In this document: positions 44,639 through 52,516 of the stretch, in pieces
Numbering within the stretch: position 1 is the stretch's first letter
How the letters are laid out: the number at the start of each line of letters is the position of its first letter
NCBI GenBank assembly: GCA_021737045.1
Contig: JAIPES010000009.1
Location: forward strand, 1-54,002
DNA length: 54,002 nucleotides
Reading direction: 5' to 3'
DNA from: Desulfobacteraceae bacterium
Lineage (GTDB): Bacteria; Desulfobacterota; Desulfobacteria; Desulfobacterales; Desulfosalsimonadaceae
Notes under the pieces: model-generated
What the model was told of the DNA's origin: nothing
What the model saw: only the letters and a program-made list of their open reading frames with translations
The model's database searches: none
Position numbers and translations under genes: made by a program

Positions 44639-45460
44639 ATGGAATGGAGCAGCGAGGCCGGGTCCGTGATGAGAAAGGTGCCGTTTTTTGTGAAAAAGCG
44701 GGTCCGCAAAAAAGTCGAGGCATATGTGGCACAACAGGGGCGCGGCACAGTGACCGTGGATGACGTGTATGCAGTGAAAAAGGGATATATGGAAAACATG
44801 GAAAAGGAGGTGGCCGGCTTTCGGGTGGAAAACTGCTTCGGCCCCGGCGGCTGTCCGAACCGCGCCGGGCCTGATGAGGATCTGGCCGGCCGCATTGAAT
44901 CGCTTCTGGCCGGGGCGGACCTGCTGGGTTTTTTGAAAAAAACCGTTAACGGCCCCTTAAAATTTCACCACGAGTTTACCGTCACTCTGGCTGATTGCCC
45001 CAATGCCTGCTCCCGGCCCCAGATCCGGGATATCGGCATTATCGGCGCAGCCGTGCCCGGGCTTACGGATAACCCGTGCTCCATGTGCGGCCAGTGTGTG
45101 GAGATTTGCAGGGAAGACGCCGTTACCCTGGATGAAAACCGGCAGATGCCGCAAATCGATGCATCCAGGTGCCTGGATTGCGGCCAGTGCGCCGGGGTGT
45201 GTCCCACACAGACCATCCAAACCATACAAAGATGTTACAAGGTTTTGCTCGGGGGCAAACTGGGCCGCCATCCCCGGCTGGCCCCGCCCCTGCCGGGCTG
45301 CTATGATGCAGATGAAGTGCTTGACATTGTCAAGCGCTGTGTTGATTGTTACAAACAACACAGCACCGGGGGAAAACGCTTTGCCCAACTCGCGGCCGAA
45401 AGCGGTCCGGAATTGATGGCCGCCCTGGCTGATCTGATACACGATCCAAAGAAAGGATGA
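44639..45460 (+). CDS. Siroheme-type reductase / double [4Fe-4S] ferredoxin protein
   Basis: 273 residues from ATG 44639 (AAGGAGAAGG upstream). Residues 1-48 resemble the PCP_red domain (MEWSSEAG, VPFFVKKRVRKKVEAYV). A nitrite/sulfite-reductase-like region follows with the complete siroheme/[4Fe-4S] ligand set, C-X5-C (NCFGPGGC, about 66-73) and C-X3-C (DCPNAC, about 118-123). Two ferredoxin clusters come next, CSMCGQCVEICRED and CLDCGQCAGVCPTQ (about 147-190), and then a helical tail with CVDCYKQH. It is much smaller than DsrAB or Fsr. It could be a small sulfite/nitrite reductase or an electron donor. The MetE-like gene starts 4 bp after its stop, so the two surely act together. Confidence 0.8.
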   Translation: MEWSSEAGSVMRKVPFFVKKRVRKKVEAYVAQQGRGTVTVDDVYAVKKGYMENMEKEVAGFRVENCFGPGGCPNRAGPDEDLAGRIESLLAGADLLGFLKKTVNGPLKFHHEFTVTLADCPNACSRPQIRDIGIIGAAVPGLTDNPCSMCGQCVEICREDAVTLDENRQMPQIDASRCLDCGQCAGVCPTQTIQTIQRCYKVLLGGKLGRHPRLAPPLPGCYDADEVLDIVKRCVDCYKQHSTGGKRFAQLAAESGPELMAALADLIHDPKKG

Positions 45461-45464
45461 GAAT

Positions 45465-46493
45465 ATGCCCATTCCAGGAAACCTGTTGACAACCGCCATG
45501 GCAGTGATGCCCCACACGGATGCCGACCGGGCCCTTGAGGCGGCCATGTCGCTTGATATCCCTTTCTGGCCCCAGCTTCCCCGGCTCAATTATTACGAGG
45601 ACATGTATGTCCAGGCAGCCGAGCATTTCCCGGGCATTGTACTGGATGTCAAAAACCGGAAACTGTCCTTTTCAGGTGACAAATTTGCCGAAGAACTCGG
45701 CGATGTCATGGACCGGTTTGATGATCCGGAAGTCTTTGATGTCAGCCCGGATTATTCCGTGGTGTATCACAAGTTCCTGGAGATGGATTTATCAGACCGC
45801 CCGGCCATCCGCGGCCAGCTGGAGGGGCCGGTGAGTTTCGGGTTTAACGTGGCTGATGAAAACGACCGGCCCATATTGTTTGACGACTCGGTGCGCCCGT
45901 TTATGTTCGAATTCATGGCCCGGCGGGTCAATGTGCAGTTAAACCGGCTCAAGGGAAAAAACCCAAACGCCTTCATGTATGTGGATGAGCCCGGCCTGCA
46001 GTTTTTGTTTTCGGCCTTGTCCGGCTACGGCGACGTCCAGGCCAAACAGGACATGGAGATGTTTTTCTCCCTTATTGACCGGCCCCGGGGGGTTCACTTG
46101 TGCGGCAACCCGGACTGGGATTTTCTGCTCAACTTAGACATTGATATTCTGTCCCTGGATGTCTACACCAACGGCGAGGTGTTTGCCTCGTATGCCAAAT
46201 CCGTCAAGCGCTTCCTGGACCGGGGCGGGGTGCTGTGCTGGGGCCTTGTGCCCACCAATGTGGAGCCTTTTGAAAAGGAATCAGTGGACAGCCTGGAAAG
46301 CATGCTCGAAAACCTCTGGCAAAGCCTTTATGCCAGGGGTATTGACCGGGACCAATTGCTGGCCCAGAGCCTGCTTTCCCCGGCCACCTGCTGCCTGATC
46401 AATCCCGATATCGAAAAAACCGTGGAAAAGGGCTTTGCCGCGGTAAAGCACCTGTCTGAAAAACTGCGGGACAAATACGGGCTCGCGGGTTGA
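45465..46493 (+). CDS. MetE/UroD-like zinc methyltransferase
   Basis: 342 residues with the (beta/alpha)8 fold of the MetE C-terminal/UroD superfamily, without the MetE N-terminal half. Landmarks are GNLLTTAMAVMPHTD at the start, FMYVDEPGLQF (the MetE-like DEP), and zinc ligands suggested by VHLCGNPDWDF (His-X-Cys) and the late SPATCC. This is the core-MetE type found in anaerobes, where the methyl donor is a corrinoid protein or methylcobalamin rather than methyltetrahydrofolate; homocysteine would be the acceptor (inference). Coupled to the siroheme/ferredoxin gene. The last 37 bp plus the stop belong to a 45-bp sequence repeated at 48156-48201. Confidence 0.78.
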   Translation: MPIPGNLLTTAMAVMPHTDADRALEAAMSLDIPFWPQLPRLNYYEDMYVQAAEHFPGIVLDVKNRKLSFSGDKFAEELGDVMDRFDDPEVFDVSPDYSVVYHKFLEMDLSDRPAIRGQLEGPVSFGFNVADENDRPILFDDSVRPFMFEFMARRVNVQLNRLKGKNPNAFMYVDEPGLQFLFSALSGYGDVQAKQDMEMFFSLIDRPRGVHLCGNPDWDFLLNLDIDILSLDVYTNGEVFASYAKSVKRFLDRGGVLCWGLVPTNVEPFEKESVDSLESMLENLWQSLYARGIDRDQLLAQSLLSPATCCLINPDIEKTVEKGFAAVKHLSEKLRDKYGLAG

Positions 46494-46502
46494 CTTGCCG
46501 GC
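46458..46502 (+). repeat. Left 45-bp direct repeat flanking hipBA
   Basis: Covers the final codons and stop of the MetE-like gene plus 9 bp beyond. It matches 48156-48201 except for two G/A changes and one extra A in the A-run. Core shared: GGGACAAATACGGGCTC and CGGGTTGACTTGCCGGC. The pair encloses hipBA exactly, like attL/attR. Confidence 0.85.
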
Positions 46503-46554
46503 GGCTTTGCCCATGACGCGCACGGGGAATGGTTATGATTGCTGCCATAGGCAA

Positions 46555-47796
46555 TCATCTTAAAGCGGTTTTTGTCTGTTGAACCTGCTTTGCGATAATA
46601 TTTTGAATCTCAACTGTGATAGATGCCGGGCCCCACAATTCATGATGCTCTGAAGCCACTTTTTCTGCTGCCTCAGTGATTTCTTTGCCCATTTCATTTA
46701 GGGTTTTTAATACCAGTTTTGCCCCAATGCCGACGGCTTGGGCCATGCGTTCCCAGTGGCGGATATATATCCACCGGGGGCGATTTTCATTGCCGATTTT
46801 CATTGCCAGTTTGTCATGGACGCCTTCGTATACCCCCGTGCACATGAGATCATAAAAGGGTGCAAGCCGGATTTCATCCGATTTCAGCAAAAAAGAAATG
46901 TTTTTGGCATGTGCATCGGCATTATAAATGTAATAATTGAACACCACCCATTGGAGCAGGGACTTTTTGTCAAGGATCGGGTGGCTGGAAAACCGGTCCA
47001 GCAGAGAAAAACAATCCAAAAGGGATGGGCCGCCTTCAGCCTCATATTTGGTTTCGGCCATCAGGCCGAGCGCCTGGCAGAAATCTTCCTGATGAAGACG
47101 ACGCAGGACGCCGGTGCTGTCGCGATACCGGTCATAGCGCTCGACGACATAGACTTCCTCCGGGCTTGTCAGGACTGTTGCCGGGGAAACAGTGAGGCCG
47201 ATTCTTTCGGCTATGGCCATACAGAACGCTTCGTTTCGTACGCTCTGGTCGATGCCTTGGATGTTCGGTTTAATAATATGGGAACTGGGTGAGGCGCCTT
47301 TTGGCAAAAAAAACCGTCCGTCTTCCAGGTAGACAGGCAGTTTGTGCTGAGCGCCGGCCAGGGACAATCGGATGCCTTCTTCTCCTGCAAGAAAAGGTTT
47401 TTTCGGCATTTCCCGCAAGAGCTGGTGAAATTCTTCGGCAGAGAGTTCTTTATAGCCGAAAAGCCTTTCTGTCTCCCGGCCTGGCGGAAGAAGGGTGATT
47501 GCGCCGGCGCATTCCCCCCCAAGGGCTTGGAGCAGGGCGAATTCATTTCGAGGAGAAATGCCCAGTTTTCTGGCCACCGCCTCCCGAACAAAAGATTCCG
47601 GCAATAGGTTGGTAAAAAAAGGGCGTGCTTTTTTGTCGGTATATACGGTCTCCGTGAGCGGCAGGGAGAGGGATAGGGGGGGCATATTTTCACGGGCGAT
47701 CCATTCGGGTGCATATTGAAATGAGAAATGCTGCTGTTTGTCGCAGGTCAGCAGGCCGGCATACGCCCCGTTTAGATAGACCGCCAGTTCAGCCAT
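46555..47796 (-). CDS. hipA: HipA-type toxin kinase
   Basis: Ser/Thr kinase toxin of type II toxin-antitoxin systems. In E. coli it phosphorylates glutamyl-tRNA synthetase and causes growth arrest and persistence. 413 residues: HipA N-terminal couple_hipA domain (MAELAVYLNGAYAGLLTCD.., about 1-105), AGAQHKLPVYL, PKGASPSSHIIKPN (P-loop region), the catalytic HxxN in YNADAHAKNISFLL (about 288-301) and DFG-like FYDLM (about 313-317). All catalytic motifs are present. The start ATG overlaps the hipB stop by 1 bp, consistent with coupled translation from the hipB promoter. Confidence 0.93.
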   Translation of the reverse strand: MAELAVYLNGAYAGLLTCDKQQHFSFQYAPEWIARENMPPLSLSLPLTETVYTDKKARPFFTNLLPESFVREAVARKLGISPRNEFALLQALGGECAGAITLLPPGRETERLFGYKELSAEEFHQLLREMPKKPFLAGEEGIRLSLAGAQHKLPVYLEDGRFFLPKGASPSSHIIKPNIQGIDQSVRNEAFCMAIAERIGLTVSPATVLTSPEEVYVVERYDRYRDSTGVLRRLHQEDFCQALGLMAETKYEAEGGPSLLDCFSLLDRFSSHPILDKKSLLQWVVFNYYIYNADAHAKNISFLLKSDEIRLAPFYDLMCTGVYEGVHDKLAMKIGNENRPRWIYIRHWERMAQAVGIGAKLVLKTLNEMGKEITEAAEKVASEHHELWGPASITVEIQNIIAKQVQQTKTALR

Positions 47797-48041
47797 TATC
47801 GCGGGATTCCTTTTGATGTCATGTGAAGCGCCAGGCCCAGACCGTGGATGATGCGAAGGATCTTGCCGATCTGAGCGGTCTCTTTACCGCGTTCCAATTC
47901 ACCAAGAAACCGCGTGCCGACTCCGCACAGCGCCGCTGCATCGAATTGCGTCAGACCGTCTGCCTTTCGTTTTGCCCGTATGGCTTTGCCCATATCCTTC
48001 GTGGACAAAATACGCCCGTTCGGGATTTTTTTGTTTTCCAT
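47796..48041 (-). CDS. hipB: HipB-type XRE antitoxin
   Basis: 81-residue DNA-binding antitoxin that sequesters HipA and represses the operon. XRE-type HTH at about residues 18-72: GKAIRAKRKADGLTQFDAAALCGVG, then FLGELERGKETAQIGKIL. The C-terminal tail (HMTSKGIPR) contacts HipA in homologues. A palindromic operator candidate lies 17 bp upstream (48058-48079). Confidence 0.92.
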   Translation of the reverse strand: MENKKIPNGRILSTKDMGKAIRAKRKADGLTQFDAAALCGVGTRFLGELERGKETAQIGKILRIIHGLGLALHMTSKGIPR

Positions 48042-48057
48042 AGCAATCCTCAGATTA

Positions 48058-48079
48058 ATTATTACCGTACGGGAATAAT
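48058..48079 (-). promoter_or_regulatory. Operator-like palindrome upstream of hipB
   Basis: 22-bp palindrome with outer arms ATTATT and AATAAT around a CCGTACGG core and one mismatched pair. It starts 17 bp upstream of the hipB ATG. HipB of E. coli binds TATCC-N8-GGATA sites upstream of its own operon, so an autoregulatory site here is expected. Confidence 0.65.
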
Positions 48080-48155
48080 ATCATGGTCATATTTAATGTA
48101 AAGAAAAATCTTCCCGGTAGGGACTCAAATTTCCTAAAAGATGTTTAAATTTATT

Positions 48156-48201
48156 GAAAAAACTACGGGACAAATACGGGCTCACGGGTTGACTTGCCGG
48201 C
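48156..48201 (+). repeat. Right 46-bp direct repeat flanking hipBA
   Basis: Near-identical copy of 46458-46502 (two substitutions, one inserted A), lying between hipB and pxpA. Here it is non-coding: it copies the last codons of the MetE-like gene, including its TGA, outside any gene. It lies 1.7 kb from the left copy. Confidence 0.85.
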
Positions 48202-48269
48202 ACAAGCGTGCCATTTCTTTAAAATACGACAGGGTAGCGCTTCAAGAAGGGCCACTCAAGGAGGATGAT

Positions 48270-49046
48270 TTGCAGATAGACCTCAATTGCGATCTTGGCG
48301 AAGGATTCGGGATATACACTGCGGGTTTCGACGGCGAGGTAATGCCTCATATCACTTCGGCCAACGTGGCCTGCGGCTGGCACGCAGGCGATCCGGTGGT
48401 CATGCAGGCCACTGTGGAGATGGCCTCGAAATTCAACATCATGGTTGGCGCTCATCCGGGATATCCCGATCTGATGGGCTTTGGCAGGCGTGAAATGAAT
48501 TGCAGCCCAAAAGAGCTGGAAAGCTATCTCCTGTACCAGGTAGGCGCCCTGCAGGCGTTCTGCCGCAGCCGGAACCTGAAAATGCAGCACGTAAAACCCC
48601 ACGGGGCCCTGTATCATGCGGTCCTGGCAGACCCCGAACTGGGCGGGGCCCTTGCCCGTGCGGTGCAAAAGGCTGATCCCGAACTGATTCTTCTCACGCT
48701 GTCCGGCCCTAAAGGAAAGGTGATGGCCGAAATTTGCCAGGACCTGGGTCTGCGGGTGGCCAGAGAAGCTTTTCCTGACAGGGCCTACAACCCCGACGGC
48801 ACCCTGGTGTCGAGAAACCTGCCCGGAGCCGTGCTCGAAGATCCGCAGGAAGTCGCTGCAAGGGCGCTTTCCATGGCCAGGGACAAAATAGCACTGACGC
48901 CTGAAGGTGAAAGTGTCCGCATAGAAGCCCACACCCTTTGCGTACATGGCGACAGTCCGGCCGCGGTGGCATCCGCGCGCGCGATCCGTCATATTCTGAA
49001 GGAAAACAATATCGGCCTGGTTCCTCTACAGGAACTGCTCAACTGA
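48270..49046 (+). CDS. pxpA: 5-oxoprolinase subunit A (LamB/YcsF family)
   Basis: Subunit of the prokaryotic ATP-dependent 5-oxoprolinase (PxpABC) that opens 5-oxoproline to glutamate. 258 residues from the TTG at 48270, which follows AAGGAGGATGA; family length is about 250. The open frame extends upstream through the direct repeat to 48141, but that part is not protein-like. Signature IDLNCDLGEGFG at the N-terminus, HITSANVACGWHAGDP, KPHGALYH and the C-terminal HTLCVHGDSP. First of pxpABC. A repeat element separates it from pxpB. Confidence 0.92.
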   Translation: MQIDLNCDLGEGFGIYTAGFDGEVMPHITSANVACGWHAGDPVVMQATVEMASKFNIMVGAHPGYPDLMGFGRREMNCSPKELESYLLYQVGALQAFCRSRNLKMQHVKPHGALYHAVLADPELGGALARAVQKADPELILLTLSGPKGKVMAEICQDLGLRVAREAFPDRAYNPDGTLVSRNLPGAVLEDPQEVAARALSMARDKIALTPEGESVRIEAHTLCVHGDSPAAVASARAIRHILKENNIGLVPLQELLN

Positions 49047-49187
49047 TGATGGAATCGCAATTAGAATCCCCAATCGGATATAACCGCCAATCAATAAACA
49101 AATAACTTGTTGATTTTACGTAACACTTAATCACTTACAACTTAACACTGCCTGTAAAAAAGACTTTTTACAGGCTCATCAACTGAT
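49040..49187. mobile_element. B-type repeat element with perfect 8-bp flanking repeat
   Basis: Element 49048-49179 (132 bp) begins GATGGAATC and ends CTTTTTACAGGCTCAT. It carries the AT-rich block seen at 4761-4890 and 9260-9324 and a terminal hairpin GCCTGTAAAAA/TTTTTACAGGC. CAACTGAT occurs directly on each side (49040-49047 and 49180-49187), and the left copy includes the pxpA stop codon. It appears to have inserted between pxpA and pxpB and split a tight operon. Confidence 0.8.
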
Positions 49188-49208
49188 GCTTCAGGGAAAT
49201 TTTTGTTT

Positions 49209-49925
49209 ATGTCTTTGAAAATCAACAACCCGCGGATCAGCCATTGTGCGGACTGGGGGCTTCTGGTGGAATTCGGCGAGCGTATCGATCCGGAGTTAAA
49301 CGCCTGGACCAGACTGGTGGCCGACCGCCTGCGGCAATGTCTCACAGACAGCGTCCTGGAGGTGGTTACGGCCTATTCATCTTTTCTGGTGATCTATGAT
49401 CCGGCACTGCTGGATACCGAAGCGCTCAGAAAGACCGTTCTTGCCTGCTGCAGCGAAAAAAAAGAAGACGAAGCCTTTCAATTATCATCCACGGCGGAAA
49501 TACCGGTCTGCTACGAGCCTGAATACGCACCTGACATTGAAGATGTGGCCCGGTTCAACAACCTGACTGTGGAGGAGGTCATTGATATCCATTCCGGCAC
49601 CGAGTATCTCATTTACATGCTTGGATTCGCTCCGGGATTTCCCTATCTGGGGGGTCTGGACCAGCGCCTCCACACGCCCAGGCTCGACACCCCGCGCAAA
49701 CTTTTGCCGGCCGGAGCAGTCGGCATCGCAGGCTCCCAGACGGGAATTTATCCCCTGGCCAGCCCCGGGGGATGGCGTATCATCGGCAGAACGCCTTTGC
49801 AGCTGTTTGATGCCGGAAAAAAACCGCCTGTACCTTACTACGCGCCCGGAGACAAGCTGAAATTCAAAAGGATAAGCAGCCGGGAATTTCAACGCATGGC
49901 CGGGGAGCAAAGCCATGGCAAATGA
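49209..49925 (+). CDS. pxpB: 5-oxoprolinase subunit B (KipI family)
   Basis: 238 residues from ATG 49209. A TTG six bases earlier is possible but unneeded; AGGGAA lies upstream. Landmarks of the PxpB/KipI fold: HCADWGLLVEFGE, AYSSFLVIYDP, and LIYMLGFAPGFPYLGGLD followed by TPRKLLPAGAVGIAGSQTGIYP, a stretch highly conserved in this family. It ends ..GGWRIIGRTPLQLFD. The stop overlaps the pxpC start by 11 bp. B. subtilis KipI also inhibits kinase KinA, but this context favours 5-oxoprolinase. Confidence 0.93.
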   Translation: MSLKINNPRISHCADWGLLVEFGERIDPELNAWTRLVADRLRQCLTDSVLEVVTAYSSFLVIYDPALLDTEALRKTVLACCSEKKEDEAFQLSSTAEIPVCYEPEYAPDIEDVARFNNLTVEEVIDIHSGTEYLIYMLGFAPGFPYLGGLDQRLHTPRLDTPRKLLPAGAVGIAGSQTGIYPLASPGGWRIIGRTPLQLFDAGKKPPVPYYAPGDKLKFKRISSREFQRMAGEQSHGK

Positions 49926-50871
49926 TACTTTTTTGGTCTTAGACCCCGGGACTTTCACCACGATACAGGATTTGGGGCGTTTCGGCTACCAGACGCTGGG
50001 GGTTCCCATTTCAGGCGCCATGGATGCCTACTCCGCAAGGGCGGCAAACATACTTGCCGGTAACAGCCCGACATCTGCGGTTCTGGAGATGACAATACGG
50101 GGCTGCACCCTGGCTGTAATGCGCAATGCCCGGGTGGCACTGACCGGCGCCAGGGCCGAAATCAGGCACAACAGCATCCAAAGACCTTCCTGGAGCGCCT
50201 TTGAGGTGGAACCGGGTGATCTTTTGCGTATCAGCCAGGTCAGTCTTGGGTGCCGGATCTACATGGCTGTTGGCGGTGGATTTGAAGTGCCGCTGATCAT
50301 GGGAAGCCGATCGACCTGCACCCAGGCCGCACTCGGCGGGTTCAGGGGCCGGACCCTGCAAAAGGGCGATTTTCTGCCTGCGGGACATGCGGAAAAAATT
50401 CCCGGACAAAACGCCATTCCCGGGGAATTCATCCCGGAAATGGGGCAGGACACCAAACTGCACTGTGTGCCCGGCCCCCAGGATCATATGTTCCGGGACA
50501 AGGGCCGGGATCTTTTTACCTCCCCATACAGCGTGACTCAAAGAGCAGACAGGCGCGGCATACGCCTGGAAGGCCCGCAAATTCAGCACTCGCACCAGTC
50601 GCCCGGCGCAATCGTTTCTGAGCCGATTTTGCCGGGCAACATCCAGGTCCCGGCAGACGGACAGCCCATCATTCTTCTGCGGGAACAGACAGCAGGCGGG
50701 TATCCCAAGATCGCAACCGTGGTTTCAACGGATTTGTCCAAACTGGGACAGGTTATACCGGGCGACAGCATAACTTTTCTCTCAGTTACCGCTCAAAAAG
50801 CCAGGGACATGAATCTGGAAGAACAGGAGAGGTTTAAATCACTGCAAAACATGCTTTGGCAGGAAACATGA
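49915..50871 (+). CDS. pxpC: 5-oxoprolinase subunit C (KipA / biotin-dependent carboxylase-like)
   Basis: 318 residues. Signature FLVLDPGTFTTIQDLGRFGYQTLGVPISGAMDAYSARAANIL at the N-terminus. Further matches are YMAVGGGFEVPLIMGSRST, VTQRADRRGIRLEGP and the late PADGQPIILLREQTAGGYPKIATV. Together with PxpB it forms the ATP-using 5-oxoprolinase. Overlaps pxpB by 11 bp. The 184-bp gap to dctP contains a 33-bp palindromic element. Confidence 0.93.
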   Translation: MANDTFLVLDPGTFTTIQDLGRFGYQTLGVPISGAMDAYSARAANILAGNSPTSAVLEMTIRGCTLAVMRNARVALTGARAEIRHNSIQRPSWSAFEVEPGDLLRISQVSLGCRIYMAVGGGFEVPLIMGSRSTCTQAALGGFRGRTLQKGDFLPAGHAEKIPGQNAIPGEFIPEMGQDTKLHCVPGPQDHMFRDKGRDLFTSPYSVTQRADRRGIRLEGPQIQHSHQSPGAIVSEPILPGNIQVPADGQPIILLREQTAGGYPKIATVVSTDLSKLGQVIPGDSITFLSVTAQKARDMNLEEQERFKSLQNMLWQET

Positions 50872-50896
50872 GATACATTTCAACCGCAGGCCGTAT

Positions 50897-50945
50897 CAGG
50901 ACTTGATGGCGCTGTAAAAAGCTTTTTACGGTGCCATCAGGACTT
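50897..50945. mobile_element. Minimal 33-bp palindromic element with perfect 8-bp flanking repeat
   Basis: GATGGCGCTGTAAAAAG joined to CTTTTTACGGTGCCAT (50905-50937). This is the two ends of the long element with the whole interior gone. CAGGACTT lies directly on both sides (50897-50904 and 50938-50945). Located between pxpC and dctP; on transcription it would form a hairpin with 1-2 mismatches. Confidence 0.8.
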
Positions 50946-51055
50946 TACAAAAGAAACGATTTTGGCTAAATTCAAATTCATGTTAACAAGGTTGGGTTTG
51001 AATACAGCCTTTGGATGTACTGAACTCCATTCACCCAAAGATTAAGGAGTGCGCC

Positions 51056-52033
51056 ATGTACAGGAAATTTTTTATATTAACCATCCTTTTGGGTTTCTTT
51101 TTGGCCCCGCAGGCAATCGCCCAAAACATGAAAATGAATCTCAACGCAATCTATCCCGCCTCCAACTTCCATACCCGGGGTGCAGCGCAATTCGGCGGGC
51201 TGGTGGAACAATACACAGACGGCGACATAAAGATTACTGTGCATTCCGGCGGCAGTCTGGGATTTAAGGGAGAGGAACTGCTCAAGGCCGTAGGTGATGC
51301 CTCGGTTCCCATGTCAGATATCCTGATGGGAGTGGTTTCGGGCAGCGAGGAGATATTCGGCCTGAGTACTTACCCGCGCATTGTAACTTCCTATGAAGAG
51401 GCAAGAGAGCTTTATGAAGCAGCTCTTCCCTATTACCAGGACGCCTGCCGGAGATGGAACCAGAAACTTCTGTATGCGGCTCCCTGGCCGCCCAGCGGAC
51501 TGTTCACAAAGGACCGGGTGGACTCCCTGGAAGACATCGACGGACTGAAAACCAGGACCTATGACAAAAACGGGGCCAAATTTCTCAGAAAGGCCGGCGG
51601 CAGCCCCCAGTCCATGCCCTGGGGCGAAGTCTACTCCGCTTTGAACACCGGTCTTATCGACTCTGTGCTCACTTCGGCAACCTCGGGCAAGGACGGCAAA
51701 TTCTGGGAGGTCCTCGACCATTTCACAAAAATTAATTTCGCCTATCCCCTCAACATGGTCACAATAAACCTGGACTACTGGAATTCCATGAGTAAAGATC
51801 AGCAAAAAGCAATGCTGCGCGCTGCCCGGGAAACAGAAAAGGCCCAGTGGGAAGCCTCCAGGCAGAGCAACCGGGACTCCCTTAACGCCATAGCGGAAAA
51901 CGGCATCCAGATTACAGAGGTCAGCGAGAAATTCGGTGAGCAGCTCGACAGGATAGCTGAAGAAATCTTTAAGGAATTTAAGGCCGAGGCCGGCAAGGAA
52001 ACCAAAAAAGCCCTGGAATCCATAGGAATGTAG
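51056..52033 (+). CDS. dctP: TRAP transporter substrate-binding protein (DctP)
   Basis: 325 residues from ATG 51056 (TAAGGAG 8 bp upstream; a longer frame from 51011 lacks a ribosome site). Signal peptide MYRKFFILTILLGFFLAPQA, cut at AIA-Q. Mature DctP fold: NLNAIYPASNFHTRGAAQF, and the substrate-contact region LKTRTYDKNGAKFLRKAGG with the conserved Arg that salt-bridges a carboxylate, then MPWGEVYSALNTGLIDSV. First gene of a complete dctPQM set placed after pxpABC. 5-Oxoproline or another small carboxylate is the likely cargo (inference). Confidence 0.93.
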   Translation: MYRKFFILTILLGFFLAPQAIAQNMKMNLNAIYPASNFHTRGAAQFGGLVEQYTDGDIKITVHSGGSLGFKGEELLKAVGDASVPMSDILMGVVSGSEEIFGLSTYPRIVTSYEEARELYEAALPYYQDACRRWNQKLLYAAPWPPSGLFTKDRVDSLEDIDGLKTRTYDKNGAKFLRKAGGSPQSMPWGEVYSALNTGLIDSVLTSATSGKDGKFWEVLDHFTKINFAYPLNMVTINLDYWNSMSKDQQKAMLRAARETEKAQWEASRQSNRDSLNAIAENGIQITEVSEKFGEQLDRIAEEIFKEFKAEAGKETKKALESIGM

Positions 52034-52036
52034 ATA

Positions 52037-52516
52037 TTGTCCAGAGTCAGCGCATTCATCGAAGGCCTCTGCAGGGCAGGGGCCTTTCTTTCTGCAATCT
52101 GCATGGCCGCCATCGTGATTCTGATCGTGATGGAGATATTTCTGCGTATGTTTTTGGGCTTCTCCACCATGGTCAGCAGCGAGTTCAGCGGGTATCTGCT
52201 GGTGGGCCTGGTGGCAATGAGCCTGGGTTATACGCTCCAGCATGAGGCGCATATCCGCATAACCCTGATCTGGGGCGTTTTGCCGCTGAAATGGAAAAAC
52301 AGGGTCGATATTGCGGTGGCGGCCGTTTCAGTGGCTGTAACCGGTTTTGCTCTTTACCATTCAGTGCTGCTGGTCCAACAGACATACAGCCGGGGCATGA
52401 CTGCAGACTCCATGTCTGAAACCCCCCTCTGGATACCGCAGACCGCAATACCCCTCGGCCTGTTTCTGTTTCTGCTCCAACTGGTAAACTTCATCCTCCG
52501 GAGGGTCAGGCAATGA
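52037..52516 (+). CDS. dctQ: TRAP transporter small membrane subunit (DctQ)
   Basis: 159 residues with four membrane helices (about 12-34, 44-64, 85-105 and 130-152). It starts at TTG 52037, 3 bp after the dctP stop, with a weak AGGAA upstream; no ATG start fits better. DctQ landmarks: VMEIFLRMFLGFSTMVSSEFSGYLL and HEAHIRITL. It forms the membrane complex with DctM; its stop overlaps the dctM start (ATGA). Confidence 0.88.
   Translation: MSRVSAFIEGLCRAGAFLSAICMAAIVILIVMEIFLRMFLGFSTMVSSEFSGYLLVGLVAMSLGYTLQHEAHIRITLIWGVLPLKWKNRVDIAVAAVSVAVTGFALYHSVLLVQQTYSRGMTADSMSETPLWIPQTAIPLGLFLFLLQLVNFILRRVRQ

Noticed and set aside
48141-48269. N-terminal extension of PxpA to an ATG at 48141
   Set aside because: The extension reads through the 46-bp direct repeat and is not similar to PxpA. 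The TTG at 48270 has a strong AAGGAGG site and gives the normal family length and N-terminus.
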